64,000 nucleotides of DNA, from contig NZ_ALAP01000058.1 in NCBI RefSeq assembly GCF_000280905.1, positions 1-64,000 on the forward strand. Direction: 5' to 3'. The notes beneath the pieces are model-generated. The model ran no database searches, was not told the origin of the DNA, and was given only the letters and a program-made list of their open reading frames with translations. Shown one piece after another: positions 1 to 8,293 of the stretch. The stretch comes from Streptomyces sp. AA1529. Its GTDB lineage: Bacteria > Actinomycetota > Actinomycetes > Streptomycetales > Streptomycetaceae. Every line of letters begins with the position of its first letter. Position 1 is the stretch's first letter. Both the position numbers and the translations under genes were made by a program.

Positions 1-48
1 TGGACTGAGGGCGCCGTCGCAGCCGGTCCCCGTGGCCCGGGGGCGGGG

Positions 49-1182
49 TCAGCCGCGGGGCTCGTCCCCGCCGCCGTCGTAGTCGCGGAGGCTGCCCGTC
101 ATCTTCTCGATGGTGGCGTCCGACACCTCGTCCTTGACGCCGGCGTCGGTGTAGAGGACCCAGATCGCCAGGTCACCGTTGCTGTTGATCCAGGACACCG
201 TGACGACCTTGCCCGCGCTGGTGGAGCACTTGTCCTCCTTGGGTGCTCCGGTGATCTTGGCGGTGACGGTGTGGCCCTTGATGCCGTGCTCGTTCTTGAA
301 CGGCTTGGGCTTGGAGACCTTGAGGGTGCCCTTCTGCTTCTGGTCGTAGCCGGCGATCGCGAAGTTGCCGGCCGCGATCCGCGCCGCCTCCTTGGTGTCC
401 TTGGAACCCTGCGCGCCCTTGGTGCCGACGCCGGCGCGGCTGCTGCGCTTGCACCAGTCGTCCTTGTAGTAGGCGGGCGCCGACATGGCGACCAGGACCT
501 TGCCCTTGTCGTCCTCGAACCCGGTGATGGTGCCCGTGCTCGCGAGGGTCCAGTCGTCGTTGTCCGGGACGTCGAAGGCCGAGTACCACTTGGGGTTGAC
601 GACGGTCTGCCAGCCCTTCACCACCGGGTCCGAGGGGTCCTTGGAGGCGCCGCCGCTTCCCGGCTCGGCCTTCTCGCTCTTCTCCGGCTTCGTCTTCACC
701 GAGGGCGAGGAGGTCTTGTCGGCCTCGTTCTTCTTGCCCCCGCCGGAGTCGTCGCCGCCGAGGACGACGACTCCGGCCACCGTCGCGGCGATGACCGCGA
801 CCGCGGCGACGATCGCGATGGCGATCGTCTTGTTCCGGCCTCCTCCGCCACCGCCCTTGGGGGACTGCGGGCTGCCCGGCATGCTCCCCGGGCCCCACTG
901 TCCCGACTGCCCCGGGCCGCCCGGCTGCCCCGGGCCGCCCGGCTGCCCGTAGGGGTGGGGAGCCGGTCCGGGCTGCTGCCCGTAGCCCCCCGGGCCCGGC
1001 GGTTGCCCCTGGCCGGGCTGCTGGCCCGACGGCTGCTGCCCGTAGCCGGGCTGCTGGCCCGATGGCTGCTGCCCGTAGCCGGGTTGCTGGTACGGGTTCG
1101 GTTGCCCGTACCCGGGTTGCTGGTACGGGTTCGGCTGCTGCGGGTTCTGCTCGCCCCCGGGCGGCTGCTGTCCTGGCCACAT
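49..1182 (-). CDS. Membrane-anchored protein with Pro/Gly/Gln-rich cytoplasmic tail
   Basis: The 377-residue product begins with about 110 residues of low-complexity repeats (GYGQQPSGQQP and NPYQQP units). A short Gly-rich basic stretch and one hydrophobic segment (about residues 120-142, IAIAIVAAVAVIAATVAGVV) follow, then a charged Lys/Ser/Glu linker and a C-terminal globular domain of about 190 residues with conserved-looking Trp and Cys positions. This is the single-pass architecture common in Streptomyces, with an N-terminal disordered tail inside and a sensor or substrate-binding domain outside. The C-terminal part resembles the family listed as DUF8017, recalled and not searched. I chose the ATG at 1182 because the low-complexity tail starts there; the upstream 49 codons of open frame cover the divergent promoter region. 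Function unknown. Confidence 0.75.
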   Translation of the reverse strand: MWPGQQPPGGEQNPQQPNPYQQPGYGQPNPYQQPGYGQQPSGQQPGYGQQPSGQQPGQGQPPGPGGYGQQPGPAPHPYGQPGGPGQPGGPGQSGQWGPGSMPGSPQSPKGGGGGGRNKTIAIAIVAAVAVIAATVAGVVVLGGDDSGGGKKNEADKTSSPSVKTKPEKSEKAEPGSGGASKDPSDPVVKGWQTVVNPKWYSAFDVPDNDDWTLASTGTITGFEDDKGKVLVAMSAPAYYKDDWCKRSSRAGVGTKGAQGSKDTKEAARIAAGNFAIAGYDQKQKGTLKVSKPKPFKNEHGIKGHTVTAKITGAPKEDKCSTSAGKVVTVSWINSNGDLAIWVLYTDAGVKDEVSDATIEKMTGSLRDYDGGGDEPRG

Positions 1183-1294
1183 GGCCGACAACCCTATGGT
1201 GCGGTCGTCGGGTCGGCCACGGCCGGTCCTGGATCGGTACGGACCCGCTACACGAATGGGGCCGAAGCGGGAAGGAACGATTCTCCCACCCCGA

Positions 1295-1312
1295 GTTACT
1301 GGGTGGTAACGT
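1295..1312. promoter_or_regulatory. Inverted repeat and likely -10 between divergent genes
   Basis: GTTAC (1295-1299) and GTAAC (1306-1310) form a perfect 5-bp inverted repeat with a 6-bp spacer. The right arm overlaps TAACGT (1307-1312), a -10-like hexamer whose end lies 7 bases before the ATG at 1320, so the rightward gene could be leaderless. No clear -35 is visible. Confidence 0.35.
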
Positions 1313-1319
1313 GCGAGCC

Positions 1320-1775
1320 ATGACCACACAGTCGCAGCCGGACATCGGCGAGCTGATGCGGGCCTCCGTGCCCATGGCCCGCACTCTCAACCTGGAGTAC
1401 CTGGAGACCTCGCCGGAACGGGTCGTCGTCTCCCTGCCCGACCAGAGCGAGTACCACAACCACGTGGGCGGCCCGCACGCCGGGGCGATGTTCACGCTCG
1501 CCGAGTCCGCGACCGGCGCGGTGACCCTGGCCGCGTTCGCCGACCAGCTCTCCCGCGCCGTCCCGCTGCCGGTGCGCGCCGAGATGGACTTCAAGAAGAT
1601 CGCCAAGGGGGTGGTCACCGCCACCGCCGAGCTCGGCCGCCCGGCCGCCGAGGTGGTCGCCGAGCTGGACCGGGGAGAGCGCCCCGAGTTCCCGGTCCGG
1701 GTCGCGCTCCGCCGCCCCGACGGCGCGGTCACCAGCGAGATGACCGTCGTGTGGACCCTGCGGCCCAACGACTGA
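1320..1775 (+). CDS. DUF4442 hotdog-fold thioesterase-like protein
   Basis: A 151-residue protein resembling the DUF4442/PaaI group of hotdog-fold proteins, which bind or hydrolyse acyl-CoA-type thioesters. The recognisable block is around residues 43-60, HNHVGGPHAGAMFTLAES, which corresponds to the helix-start motif of hotdog thioesterases; the length is typical for a one-domain family member. The ATG at 1320 was chosen over an upstream extension (open back to 1062) because the extension reads through the neighbour's repeat-rich coding sequence on the other strand. No Shine-Dalgarno sequence precedes it, but a TAACGT hexamer sits 8 bases upstream, as for a leaderless message. The substrate cannot be told from sequence. 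Confidence 0.8.
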   Translation: MTTQSQPDIGELMRASVPMARTLNLEYLETSPERVVVSLPDQSEYHNHVGGPHAGAMFTLAESATGAVTLAAFADQLSRAVPLPVRAEMDFKKIAKGVVTATAELGRPAAEVVAELDRGERPEFPVRVALRRPDGAVTSEMTVVWTLRPND

Positions 1776-1927
1776 CGCCGCGCCGCGCCGCCGGTCCGGT
1801 CCCGGTGCCCTCCGGCCGGCGAGCGGCGCGCGAGGCAGTGGACGCGGGCCGGCGCGTGGTCGAGTAGGCTTCCGAATTCGTGCCGTCATGGCAGCTCGTG
1901 CTCCGATGTCATGAGAGGAAGCCGCAG

Positions 1928-2659
1928 TTGCACATCCAGGACTGGCTGGAGAGCGTTCCGGCCGTCAGCGTGTACCTCCTGGTGGGAGTGGTCATCGGGC
2001 TGGAGAGCCTGGGGATCCCGCTCCCCGGAGAGATCGTCCTCGTCAGCTCCGCGCTGCTGGCCTCGCAGCAGGGGCACATCGATCCGCTGATCCTGGGAAC
2101 CTGCGCCACGGTCGGTGCCGTCGTGGGTGACTCGATCGGGTACGCCATCGGCCGGAGAGGCGGCAAGCCGCTCCTGGACTGGCTGGGCGGGAAGTTCCCC
2201 AGGCACTTCGGCCCCAGCCATGTGGCCACCGCCGAGCGCTCCTTCCAGCGGTGGGGCATGTGGGCCGTCTTCTTCGGCCGCTTCATCGCCCTGCTGCGGA
2301 TCTTCGCGGGGCCGCTCTCGGGTGTGCTGAAGATGCCGTACTGGAAGTTCCTGACCGCGAACGTGCTGGGCGGCGTGGTGTGGGCGGGCGGCACGACGGC
2401 GGTCATCTACTACGTCGGTATCGTCGCCGAGGCGTGGCTCAAGCGCTTCTCCTGGCTCGGGCTGGTGGCCGCGGTGCTGATCGGCCTCGCCTCCATGGTG
2501 CTCGTCAAGCGCCGGGCCGCGAAGGTGGCCGCCGAAGCGGTCGAGGAGCACCGGTCCGAGCCTGCCGCCGCGCGGCGGGACGAGCACGCACCGGCCGCGG
2601 AGGGGGAGCCCCGCCGGTCCGAGCGCGACGGCACCCCGTCCACCCCGGTCGGTGACTGA
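1928..2659 (+). CDS. DedA family integral membrane protein
   Basis: A 243-residue DedA/SNARE-associated family protein. The N-terminal block IPLPGE (about residues 28-33) and the internal segment FFGRFIALLRIFAGPLSG (about residues 112-130) are DedA hallmarks, with the FxGRF...R motif intact. Four to five hydrophobic segments end near residue 205 and are followed by a charged cytoplasmic tail of about 40 residues. DedA proteins act in lipid (undecaprenyl phosphate or phospholipid) flipping and membrane homeostasis. I place the start at TTG 1928, preceded by GAGAGGAA with an 8-base spacer; GTG 1880 and GTG 1898 are in frame but lack such a site. The gene may be cotranscribed with the downstream carbonic anhydrase. 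Confidence 0.88.
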   Translation: MHIQDWLESVPAVSVYLLVGVVIGLESLGIPLPGEIVLVSSALLASQQGHIDPLILGTCATVGAVVGDSIGYAIGRRGGKPLLDWLGGKFPRHFGPSHVATAERSFQRWGMWAVFFGRFIALLRIFAGPLSGVLKMPYWKFLTANVLGGVVWAGGTTAVIYYVGIVAEAWLKRFSWLGLVAAVLIGLASMVLVKRRAAKVAAEAVEEHRSEPAAARRDEHAPAAEGEPRRSERDGTPSTPVGD

Positions 2660-2696
2660 GCGGGACCGGGCAGCGAGACATCCGGAGTGGAGAACA

Positions 2697-3245
2697 GTGA
2701 CACAGTACGGGCTGATCGTGACGGTCGGCGGGCACGAACCGCGGCTGGATCCCACCGCGTTCAACGCGCCGACCTCAGTGATCGCGGGTGACGTCACCCT
2801 GGCGGCCGGGTCGAGCGTGTGGTATGGCGCCGTACTGCGGGCCGATGCCGCCCCCATCGTGCTCGGTGAGGGGAGCAATGTGCAGGACAACTGCACCGTG
2901 CACGGCGATCCCGGTTTCCCGGTCGAGGTCGGCGCCCGGGTCACCGTGGGCCACAACGCCGTGCTGCACGGCTGCACGGTCGAGGACGACGTGCTGATCG
3001 GCATGGGAGCCACCGTCCTCAACGGCGCCCGCATCGGCGCCGGTTCCCTCGTCGCGGCCCAGGCGCTGGTGCCGCAGGGGACCGTCGTGCCGCCCGGTTC
3101 GCTGGTGGCAGGGGTGCCCGGCAAGGTGCGGCGGGAGCTGACGGACGAGGAGTTCGAGGGCGTGCGCCTCAACGCGCTCGGCTATGTGGACCTGGCCGAG
3201 CAGCACCGCGGGGCGACCGTCGGCGAACGGCCGGCGGCCCCCTGA
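2697..3245 (+). CDS. Gamma-class carbonic anhydrase family protein
   Basis: A 182-residue left-handed beta-helix protein of the gamma-carbonic anhydrase/YrdA group. Hexapeptide repeats run from about residue 20 to 140. The metal-binding histidines are visible in NCTVHGDPG (about residue 65) and GHNAVLHGC (about residues 81-89). YrdA-type members often bind zinc, and some lack measurable CO2 hydratase activity, so the catalytic role is inferred only. The start is GTG 2697, preceded by GGAGTGGAGAACA, 37 bases after the DedA stop; an upstream GTG overlapping dedA is possible but lacks a ribosome site. Confidence 0.88.
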   Translation: MTQYGLIVTVGGHEPRLDPTAFNAPTSVIAGDVTLAAGSSVWYGAVLRADAAPIVLGEGSNVQDNCTVHGDPGFPVEVGARVTVGHNAVLHGCTVEDDVLIGMGATVLNGARIGAGSLVAAQALVPQGTVVPPGSLVAGVPGKVRRELTDEEFEGVRLNALGYVDLAEQHRGATVGERPAAP

Positions 3246-3375
3246 GCGGTTCCGCGGCCGGGCCCGCCGCTGCCCGCCGCGGCTGCGAAGCCCGCACCCG
3301 ACGCACGCGCCGCCCGGGGTTACCGGTGAGGAACCTCACCGGGGCGCGGCGGTGCCGGGGCGCTACGGTGACGAC

Positions 3376-4140
3376 GTGCCATCCATCAGGAACACGTTCT
3401 CCTCCCTCACCTCCCGCGCCGTGCACGGCCTCTGGCGCCGGGCGCGGCAGGCGGGGGCCGTCACCGCGCGGCGCCCGGGGCCGTACGCGTTCCGCCGCAT
3501 CGGGACCGGGACACGGCTCGCCTTCCCGCAGGGGACGCTCTTCGGGACGCCGTGGATCGAACTCGGCGACCACTGCATCGTCGGCCAGGACGTCACGCTG
3601 ACCGCGGGGATGATGCCGGATCTGGAGCTGGGGCCGGAGACGGTGCTGCGGCTGGGCAACGGCGTGGTGCTGGGCCGGGGCAGCCACATCATCGCGGACA
3701 CCCGGGTCAGTCTCGGCGACGACGTGTTCTGCGGCCCGTACGTCTACATCACCTCGACCAACCACTCCTACGACGACCCGGAACGGCCCGTCGGCAAGCA
3801 GTGGCCGCGCACCGCACCGGTGGAGATCGGCGCGGGGAGCTGGATCGGCGCGGGGGCCGTCGTCCTGCCCGGCGCGACGCTGGGGCGCAACGTGGTGGTC
3901 GCGGCGGGAGCCGTGGTGCGGGGTGAGATTCCCGACCACGCCGTGGTCGCGGGTGCCCCCGCCCGGGTGGTGCGCCGGCTGGATCCCGAGCAGGGGTGGC
4001 AGCCGCCGCTGCGCACTCCGCCGCCGATGCCGGTTCCCGAGGGCGTCAGTCCGCAGCAGCTGGTCGACCTCGCCGACCTGCCCACCGCACCGGACGCCGG
4101 GCCGCCCGGCGGATCGTCCGGCTGCTCGTCCGGCGGTTGA
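3376..4140 (+). CDS. Hexapeptide-repeat acyltransferase (WbbJ/LacA type)
   Basis: A 254-residue protein whose residues about 60-200 form the left-handed beta-helix of O-acetyltransferases. The catalytic-type histidine block STNHSYDDP lies near residue 130, and GAGSWIGAGAVVLPGATLG forms the closing coils. A basic N-terminal extension (about 40 residues) and a Pro/Ser-rich tail surround it. Such enzymes acetylate sugars, phospholipid heads or cell-wall glycans; the acceptor is unknown. The GTG at 3376 has no good ribosome site, but TACGGT (3364-3369) ends 6 bases before it, as expected for a leaderless transcript. The frame is open back to 3184, over the end of the carbonic anhydrase gene, and I regard that part as non-coding. 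Confidence 0.82.
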   Translation: MPSIRNTFSSLTSRAVHGLWRRARQAGAVTARRPGPYAFRRIGTGTRLAFPQGTLFGTPWIELGDHCIVGQDVTLTAGMMPDLELGPETVLRLGNGVVLGRGSHIIADTRVSLGDDVFCGPYVYITSTNHSYDDPERPVGKQWPRTAPVEIGAGSWIGAGAVVLPGATLGRNVVVAAGAVVRGEIPDHAVVAGAPARVVRRLDPEQGWQPPLRTPPPMPVPEGVSPQQLVDLADLPTAPDAGPPGGSSGCSSGG

Positions 4141-4153
4141 GCCGGTGCCCCGG

Positions 4154-5026
4154 TCAGCCCGAGGCCAGCAGGACCGTGCCGAGCAGCGCCAGCCCGGCGC
4201 CCGTGGTCTGCAGCGCGCGCAGCCGCTCCTGGAGCACGCTCCGCGCGGCGAGCGCGGTGACGACGGGATAGAGCGAGGCGAGGACGGCGGCGACGGTGAC
4301 CGGGCCGTGCTGCGCGGCGACGGCGTACGTCCCGTTGGCGGCGACGTCGGCCAGACCGACGAAGGCCAGGGCCGGCAGCGCCGTCCACACCGCACCCAGG
4401 CCCTCCTCGGGGAGTGCCGGTGTGCCGCGCCGCACCGAGGCCCAGAGCGCACCGCCGCCCACGACGACGTTGACCACCCGCTGCACGAACAGCGTCAGGA
4501 AGAGCCCGGCGAGCGTCGTGGACGCCTCGGCGACCAGGCTCATCGTCGCGCCGAACCCGAAGGCCGCGATCAGGGTGAGCAGGACCGTGCGCCGCTGCAC
4601 GGGTGCGCCTCGGCCGCCCACGCCGCCGGCCAGCACCACTCCGGTGACGGCGACCAGGGTCCCCAGGGCCTGGAGCGGGCCGGGCCGTTCGCCGTGCAGG
4701 GTCATGCCGACGGCCACCGGCACGGCGACGCTGCCGAGGGTGGCGACGGGTGAGACCACGCCCATCGGGCCGACGGCCAGTGCCCGGTAGAAGCACAGCA
4801 TCGACACCGGTCCGATCGCTCCGGCCGCCACCGCGCACCACAGCAGGCGCGCGTCCAGTTCGCCCCAGGCGCCGGTGGCGAGCACGATGACGCCGAGCAC
4901 CAGGCAGGCCGCGCCCTGCGAGACGACCACCACGGTCAGCTCGCGCAGCCGCTTGCTGAGCAGTCCGCCACCGAAGTCGGCCAGCCCCCACAGGAGGCTG
5001 GTGGCCAGCGCGAAGACAGCGGTCAT
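4154..5026 (-). CDS. EamA/DMT family transporter
   Basis: A 290-residue membrane protein with ten predicted hydrophobic segments in two EamA halves. The N-terminal half starts with TSLLWGLADFGGG, and the second half holds the typical LYPVVTALAA and GAGLALLGTVLLA segments. DMT permeases export or import small metabolites such as amino acids and purines; the substrate is not evident. The start ATG is preceded by GAGGGAATCCGCC on the coding strand. It diverges from an XRE-cupin regulator gene, and the 89-bp gap holds an inverted repeat (5044-5079), which suggests that the regulator controls this exporter. It is convergent with the acyltransferase gene, whose stop lies 13 bp away. Confidence 0.88.
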   Translation of the reverse strand: MTAVFALATSLLWGLADFGGGLLSKRLRELTVVVVSQGAACLVLGVIVLATGAWGELDARLLWCAVAAGAIGPVSMLCFYRALAVGPMGVVSPVATLGSVAVPVAVGMTLHGERPGPLQALGTLVAVTGVVLAGGVGGRGAPVQRRTVLLTLIAAFGFGATMSLVAEASTTLAGLFLTLFVQRVVNVVVGGGALWASVRRGTPALPEEGLGAVWTALPALAFVGLADVAANGTYAVAAQHGPVTVAAVLASLYPVVTALAARSVLQERLRALQTTGAGLALLGTVLLASG

Positions 5027-5043
5027 GGCGGATTCCCTCGCAG

Positions 5044-5079
5044 TACAGTGTGATGAACGCTCAAGTCCAGCACACCGTA
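5044..5079. promoter_or_regulatory. Candidate operator of the XRE-cupin regulator
   Basis: TACAGTGTG (5044-5052) and CACACCGTA (5071-5079) form a 9-bp inverted repeat with one mismatch and an 18-bp spacer, centred between the divergent EamA transporter and XRE-cupin genes. The placement suits a shared operator. It is read from sequence only. Confidence 0.45.
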
Positions 5080-5104
5080 GTACATCGCAATGAACTCTGT
5101 CATT

Positions 5105-5110
5105 TAATAT
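5105..5110 (+). promoter_or_regulatory. Putative -10 for leaderless XRE-cupin transcript
   Basis: TAATAT lies in an unusually AT-rich patch and ends 5 bases before the ATG at 5116, where no Shine-Dalgarno sequence is present. This supports a leaderless message starting at or next to the ATG. No convincing -35 is seen. Confidence 0.4.
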
Positions 5111-5115
5111 TTTGG

Positions 5116-5703
5116 ATGGTGCGGAACACCGTGACGGACCTCGACCACCTCACGCAGGCGCTCGCGCGCAACCTGAAACACCTGCGTGCCGAGCGCGGCT
5201 TCACCCTCGACGCCCTCGCGGCCCGGGCCGGTGTCAGCAGGGGCATGCTCATCCAGATCGAACAGGCCCGCACCAACCCCAGCGTGGGCACCGTCGTCAA
5301 GATCGGCGACGCGCTCGGCGTCAGCATCACCTCGCTGCTGGACTTCGACCAGGAGCCGCAGGTCCGCCTGGTGCCGCCGGAACAGGCGGTGCGGCTGTGG
5401 TCCACCGAGGCGGGCAGCCACAGCACCCTGCTCGCGGGCACCGAGGCCCCCGGTCCGCTGGAGCTGTGGCACTGGAAACTGGCGCCGGGAGACGCCAGCA
5501 GCTCCGATCCGCACCCGCTGGGCACCACCGAACTCGTCCATGTGACCACCGGCACGCTCACCCTCGAGGTGGACGGCGACACATACCCGGTGCCGGCCGG
5601 GACCTCCGCGTGCTTCGAGTCCCACGTCCCGCACGGCTACCGCAACGACGGGCCGGAGAACGTCGAGATGACCATGGCCGTCGCAGTCCCCGCGCCCCGC
5701 TGA
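5116..5703 (+). CDS. XRE family regulator with C-terminal cupin domain
   Basis: A 195-residue regulator. Residues about 15-70 are a helix-turn-helix of the Cro/C1 type (LKHLRAERGFTLDALAARAG, then SRGMLIQIEQARTNPSVGT), and residues about 115-190 are a cupin (HPLGTTELVHVTTGTLTLEV... HVPHGYRN). XRE-cupin regulators usually sense a small metabolite through the cupin and control an adjacent transporter or catabolic gene, here the divergent EamA permease. The start is placed at ATG 5116, six bases after a TAATAT -10-like box; GTG 5131 is an alternative and upstream ATGs at 5050 or 5053 are less likely. Autoregulation through the 5044-5079 inverted repeat is plausible. Confidence 0.87.
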   Translation: MVRNTVTDLDHLTQALARNLKHLRAERGFTLDALAARAGVSRGMLIQIEQARTNPSVGTVVKIGDALGVSITSLLDFDQEPQVRLVPPEQAVRLWSTEAGSHSTLLAGTEAPGPLELWHWKLAPGDASSSDPHPLGTTELVHVTTGTLTLEVDGDTYPVPAGTSACFESHVPHGYRNDGPENVEMTMAVAVPAPR

Positions 5704-5794
5704 ACCGGACGGCCGCGCCGGTGGTCCGGCTGTCTGCCGCGCCGCACCCGCCGGCGGGGCGCCGACCGCTCCCGTGCGGCGGCCGGCTCCGTGC

Positions 5795-6202
5795 TCACCC
5801 CAGCCGCGGGATCTCGATCGCCGGACACCGGTCCATCACCATCCGCAGCCCGGCCGCACGGGTGCGCTCGCAGGCCGCCTCGTCCACCACGCCGAGCTGG
5901 AACCAGACGGCCCGGGCACCGATCGCCACCGCCTCGTCGGCCACCCGTCCCGCCAGCTCGGAGCGGACGAACACGTCCACCACGTCCACCGGGAACGGGA
6001 TCCGCGCGAGCGTCGGGTAGCCGCGCTCGCCGTGCACCGTCTCGGCGCTCGGGTGGACGGGAACGACACGTTTGCCGTACCGCTGCAGCACCTCGGCGAC
6101 CCCCCAGGCGGGCCGCGAGGTGTTCTGCGACAGCCCCACCACCGCCCAGGTGTCACCCAGCTCGGTGAGAATCTCCCGCACCGTCCCGGTATCGCCGTAC
6201 AT
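5795..6202 (-). CDS. CoA-binding domain protein (YccU-like)
   Basis: A 135-residue single-domain protein of the CoA_binding_2 family, with a Rossmann-type nucleotide fold. Visible blocks are WAVVGLSQNTSRPAWGVA (about residues 19-36), the VPVHP strand, and ARAVWFQLGVVDEAA near residue 95. Family members bind CoA but have no settled enzymatic role. The ATG at 6202 has GGAGAGTG just upstream; the open frame continues to 6313 but runs over the divergent yigZ start. The 5704-5794 stretch downstream holds only GC-rich inverted repeats between this gene and the convergent XRE-cupin gene. Confidence 0.85.
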   Translation of the reverse strand: MYGDTGTVREILTELGDTWAVVGLSQNTSRPAWGVAEVLQRYGKRVVPVHPSAETVHGERGYPTLARIPFPVDVVDVFVRSELAGRVADEAVAIGARAVWFQLGVVDEAACERTRAAGLRMVMDRCPAIEIPRLG

Positions 6203-6279
6203 CACTCTCCTCCTCCGCGGCAGTCCAGCTCTCCGCGACAACGGACGGCACCCCCCGCCGATTCCCGCGGCCGCGGCCC

Positions 6280-6285
6280 TAGGCT
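6280..6285 (+). promoter_or_regulatory. Putative -10 for leaderless yigZ transcript
   Basis: TAGGCT followed by GGCGGG and the ATG at 6292. The same TAGNNT-GGCGGG-ATG arrangement occurs at 41621 and, one base longer, at 59157. Confidence 0.4.
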
Positions 6286-6291
6286 GGCGGG

Positions 6292-6957
6292 ATGCACCAG
6301 GAGCAGCACGCACAGCAGGAGCAGCCGCCGGGGCCCGCGGAGTACGTCACCGTGGCCGGGGAGGGCGTGCACGAGACGGAGGTCAACCGCTCCCGCTTCC
6401 GGTGCGCCCTCGCGCCCGCGGCCACGGAAGCCGAGGCCCAGGAGTTCATCGCCCGGATCCGCAGGCAGCACCCCGGCGCCAACCACAACTGCTCGGCCTA
6501 CGTCATCGGCGCCGACGCGGGCACCCAGAAGGCGAACGACGACGGCGAGCCGGGCGGCACCGCGGGAGTGCCGATGCTCCAGATGCTGCTGCGGCGCGAG
6601 GTGCGGTACACGGTCGCCGTCGTCACCCGCTACTTCGGCGGCGTCAAGCTGGGTGCGGGCGGCCTGATCCGGGCCTACGGAGGCGCGGTCGGCGAGGCTC
6701 TGGACGCGGTGGGGACCGTCACCAGGCGCCGCTTCCGGCTGCTGACGGTCACGGTCGGGCACGAGCGCGCCGGACGCCTGGAGAACGAACTGCGCGCCAC
6801 CGGCCGGGAGGTGCGCGAGGTGCGCTACGGCGCCGAGGTCGCCATCGAGGTCGGCCTGCCCGACGCCGACCTGGCCGGCTTCCGCAGCTGGCTGGCCGAC
6901 GCGACGGCGGGCAGCGCACGAGTCGAGGTGGGCGGCGAGGCGTTCGGTACGGTCTGA
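6292..6957 (+). CDS. yigZ: YigZ/IMPACT family protein
   Basis: A 221-residue protein matching the YigZ/IMPACT family in length and layout. The N-terminal UPF0029 domain contains EFIARIRRQHPGANHNC (about residues 46-62) and DGEPGGTAGVPMLQ, then RYFGGVKLGAGGLIRAYGG (about residues 113-132). A DUF1949 ferredoxin-like C-terminal domain follows. In bacteria the family is conserved and linked to translation or stress through homology to eukaryotic IMPACT, but its biochemical role is unsettled. The start codon has no strong ribosome site, and a TAGGCT box 7 bases upstream suggests a leaderless message. It is divergent from the CoA-binding gene; the two gene starts are 89 bp apart. Confidence 0.9.
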   Translation: MHQEQHAQQEQPPGPAEYVTVAGEGVHETEVNRSRFRCALAPAATEAEAQEFIARIRRQHPGANHNCSAYVIGADAGTQKANDDGEPGGTAGVPMLQMLLRREVRYTVAVVTRYFGGVKLGAGGLIRAYGGAVGEALDAVGTVTRRRFRLLTVTVGHERAGRLENELRATGREVREVRYGAEVAIEVGLPDADLAGFRSWLADATAGSARVEVGGEAFGTV

Positions 6958-7048
6958 GCCCTCCGGAGTCCCGGCGGACGAGCCGGCGCGGACCCGGAAC
7001 GGGCCCGCGGACCGGCAGTGTCGGTGGTGGGCCTTAAGGTCGTTGACC

Positions 7049-8293
7049 ATGCGTCTGCTGCACACCTCGGACTGGCATCTGGGCCGGAGCTTCCACCGCG
7101 TGAGCCTCCTCGACGCCCAGCGCGCCTTCCTGGACCACCTGGTCGCCACCGTCGAGGAGCGGGCGGTGGACGCCGTACTGGTCTCCGGCGACGTCTACGA
7201 CCGCGCGGTCCCCTCCCTCGCCGCCGTCGAGATGTTCGACCGGACGCTCTCCCGCCTCGCGGACCTCGGCGTGCCCACCGTGATGATCTCCGGCAACCAC
7301 GACTCGGCACGCCGGCTGGGGGTCGGCGCGAAACTGCTCGGCCGCGCCGGGGTCCACCTGCGCACCGACCCCCGCGAGTGCGGCACGCCCCTACTCCTCG
7401 AACCCGCCGACGGAGGCGGCCCGGTGGCCGTCTACGGAGTGCCCTACCTGGAGCCCTCGCTGGTGCGGGAGACGCTCGGCGCGGAGAGCGGCGGCCACAC
7501 CGCCGTGCTCCGCGCCGCGACGGACCGGATCCGCGCGGACCTCGCCGCCCGGCCGGCCGGGACGCGCTCCGTCGTGCTGGCCCACGCCTTCGTGACCGGC
7601 GCCGAAGTCTGCGACAGCGAACGGGACATCACCGTCGGCGGCGTCGCCTCGGTGCCCGCCTCGGTCTTCGCGGGGATCGACTACGTCGCGCTCGGCCACC
7701 TGCACAACTGCCAGGCCCTCTCCGAGCGGATCCGCTATTCCGGCACCCCGATCGCCTACTCGTTCTCCGAGGCCGGGCACCCGAAGTCCATGTGGCTGGT
7801 CGACCTCGGCCCCTCGGGCGAACCGGTGGCCGAGCGGCTGCCCTGCCCCGTACCCCGGCCACTCGCCCGGCTGCGCGGCAGGCTGGCCGAACTGCTGGAG
7901 GACCCGGCTCTGGAGCAGCACACCGACTCCTGGGTGGAGGCCACCCTCACCGACGCGGCCCGCCCGCACGACCCGATGGCCCGGCTGACCGCGCGTTTCC
8001 CGCACACCGTCAGTCTTGTCTTCGCGCCCGACCGGGAAGAGGACGGCGACGCCCGCTCCTACGCCGTACGGCTCAGCGGGCGCACCGACCGGCAGATCGC
8101 CGAGGACTTCGTCGGCCATGTACGCCCCGGACAGCAGGCGGCGCCCGAGGAGCGCGAGATGCTCGGGCAGGCGCTGGAGGCCGTCCGCGTCGCCGAGGGC
8201 GAAGCGGGGACAGCGGCCGCCCCGCGTGCGCCGCGGCCCCCGGCCGACGGCCGGCGCCCGAGCCAGGACGGCACGCGGGCGGTGGCCCGTTGA
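7049..8293 (+). CDS. sbcD: Exonuclease SbcCD, nuclease subunit D
   Basis: A 414-residue calcineurin-like phosphoesterase, the Mre11-type subunit that processes hairpins and DNA ends together with SbcC. The metal-binding motifs are intact: HTSDWHLGR (residues about 5-13), SGDVYDR (about 49), and GNHDS (about 86-90), with later histidine motifs near AHAFVTG and LGHLHN. The C-terminal capping domain and a Pro/Arg tail complete the expected length. I start at ATG 7049; TTG 7043 is the only close alternative. TAAGGT (7035-7040) upstream could drive a nearly leaderless message. The stop overlaps the sbcC start by 4 bases, so the two genes are translationally coupled. Confidence 0.94.
   Translation: MRLLHTSDWHLGRSFHRVSLLDAQRAFLDHLVATVEERAVDAVLVSGDVYDRAVPSLAAVEMFDRTLSRLADLGVPTVMISGNHDSARRLGVGAKLLGRAGVHLRTDPRECGTPLLLEPADGGGPVAVYGVPYLEPSLVRETLGAESGGHTAVLRAATDRIRADLAARPAGTRSVVLAHAFVTGAEVCDSERDITVGGVASVPASVFAGIDYVALGHLHNCQALSERIRYSGTPIAYSFSEAGHPKSMWLVDLGPSGEPVAERLPCPVPRPLARLRGRLAELLEDPALEQHTDSWVEATLTDAARPHDPMARLTARFPHTVSLVFAPDREEDGDARSYAVRLSGRTDRQIAEDFVGHVRPGQQAAPEEREMLGQALEAVRVAEGEAGTAAAPRAPRPPADGRRPSQDGTRAVAR

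Noticed and set aside
7018..8289. N-terminal extension of the sbcC frame over sbcD
   Set aside because: sbcD occupies another frame with intact nuclease motifs, and SbcC homologues begin at the TTG at 8290.
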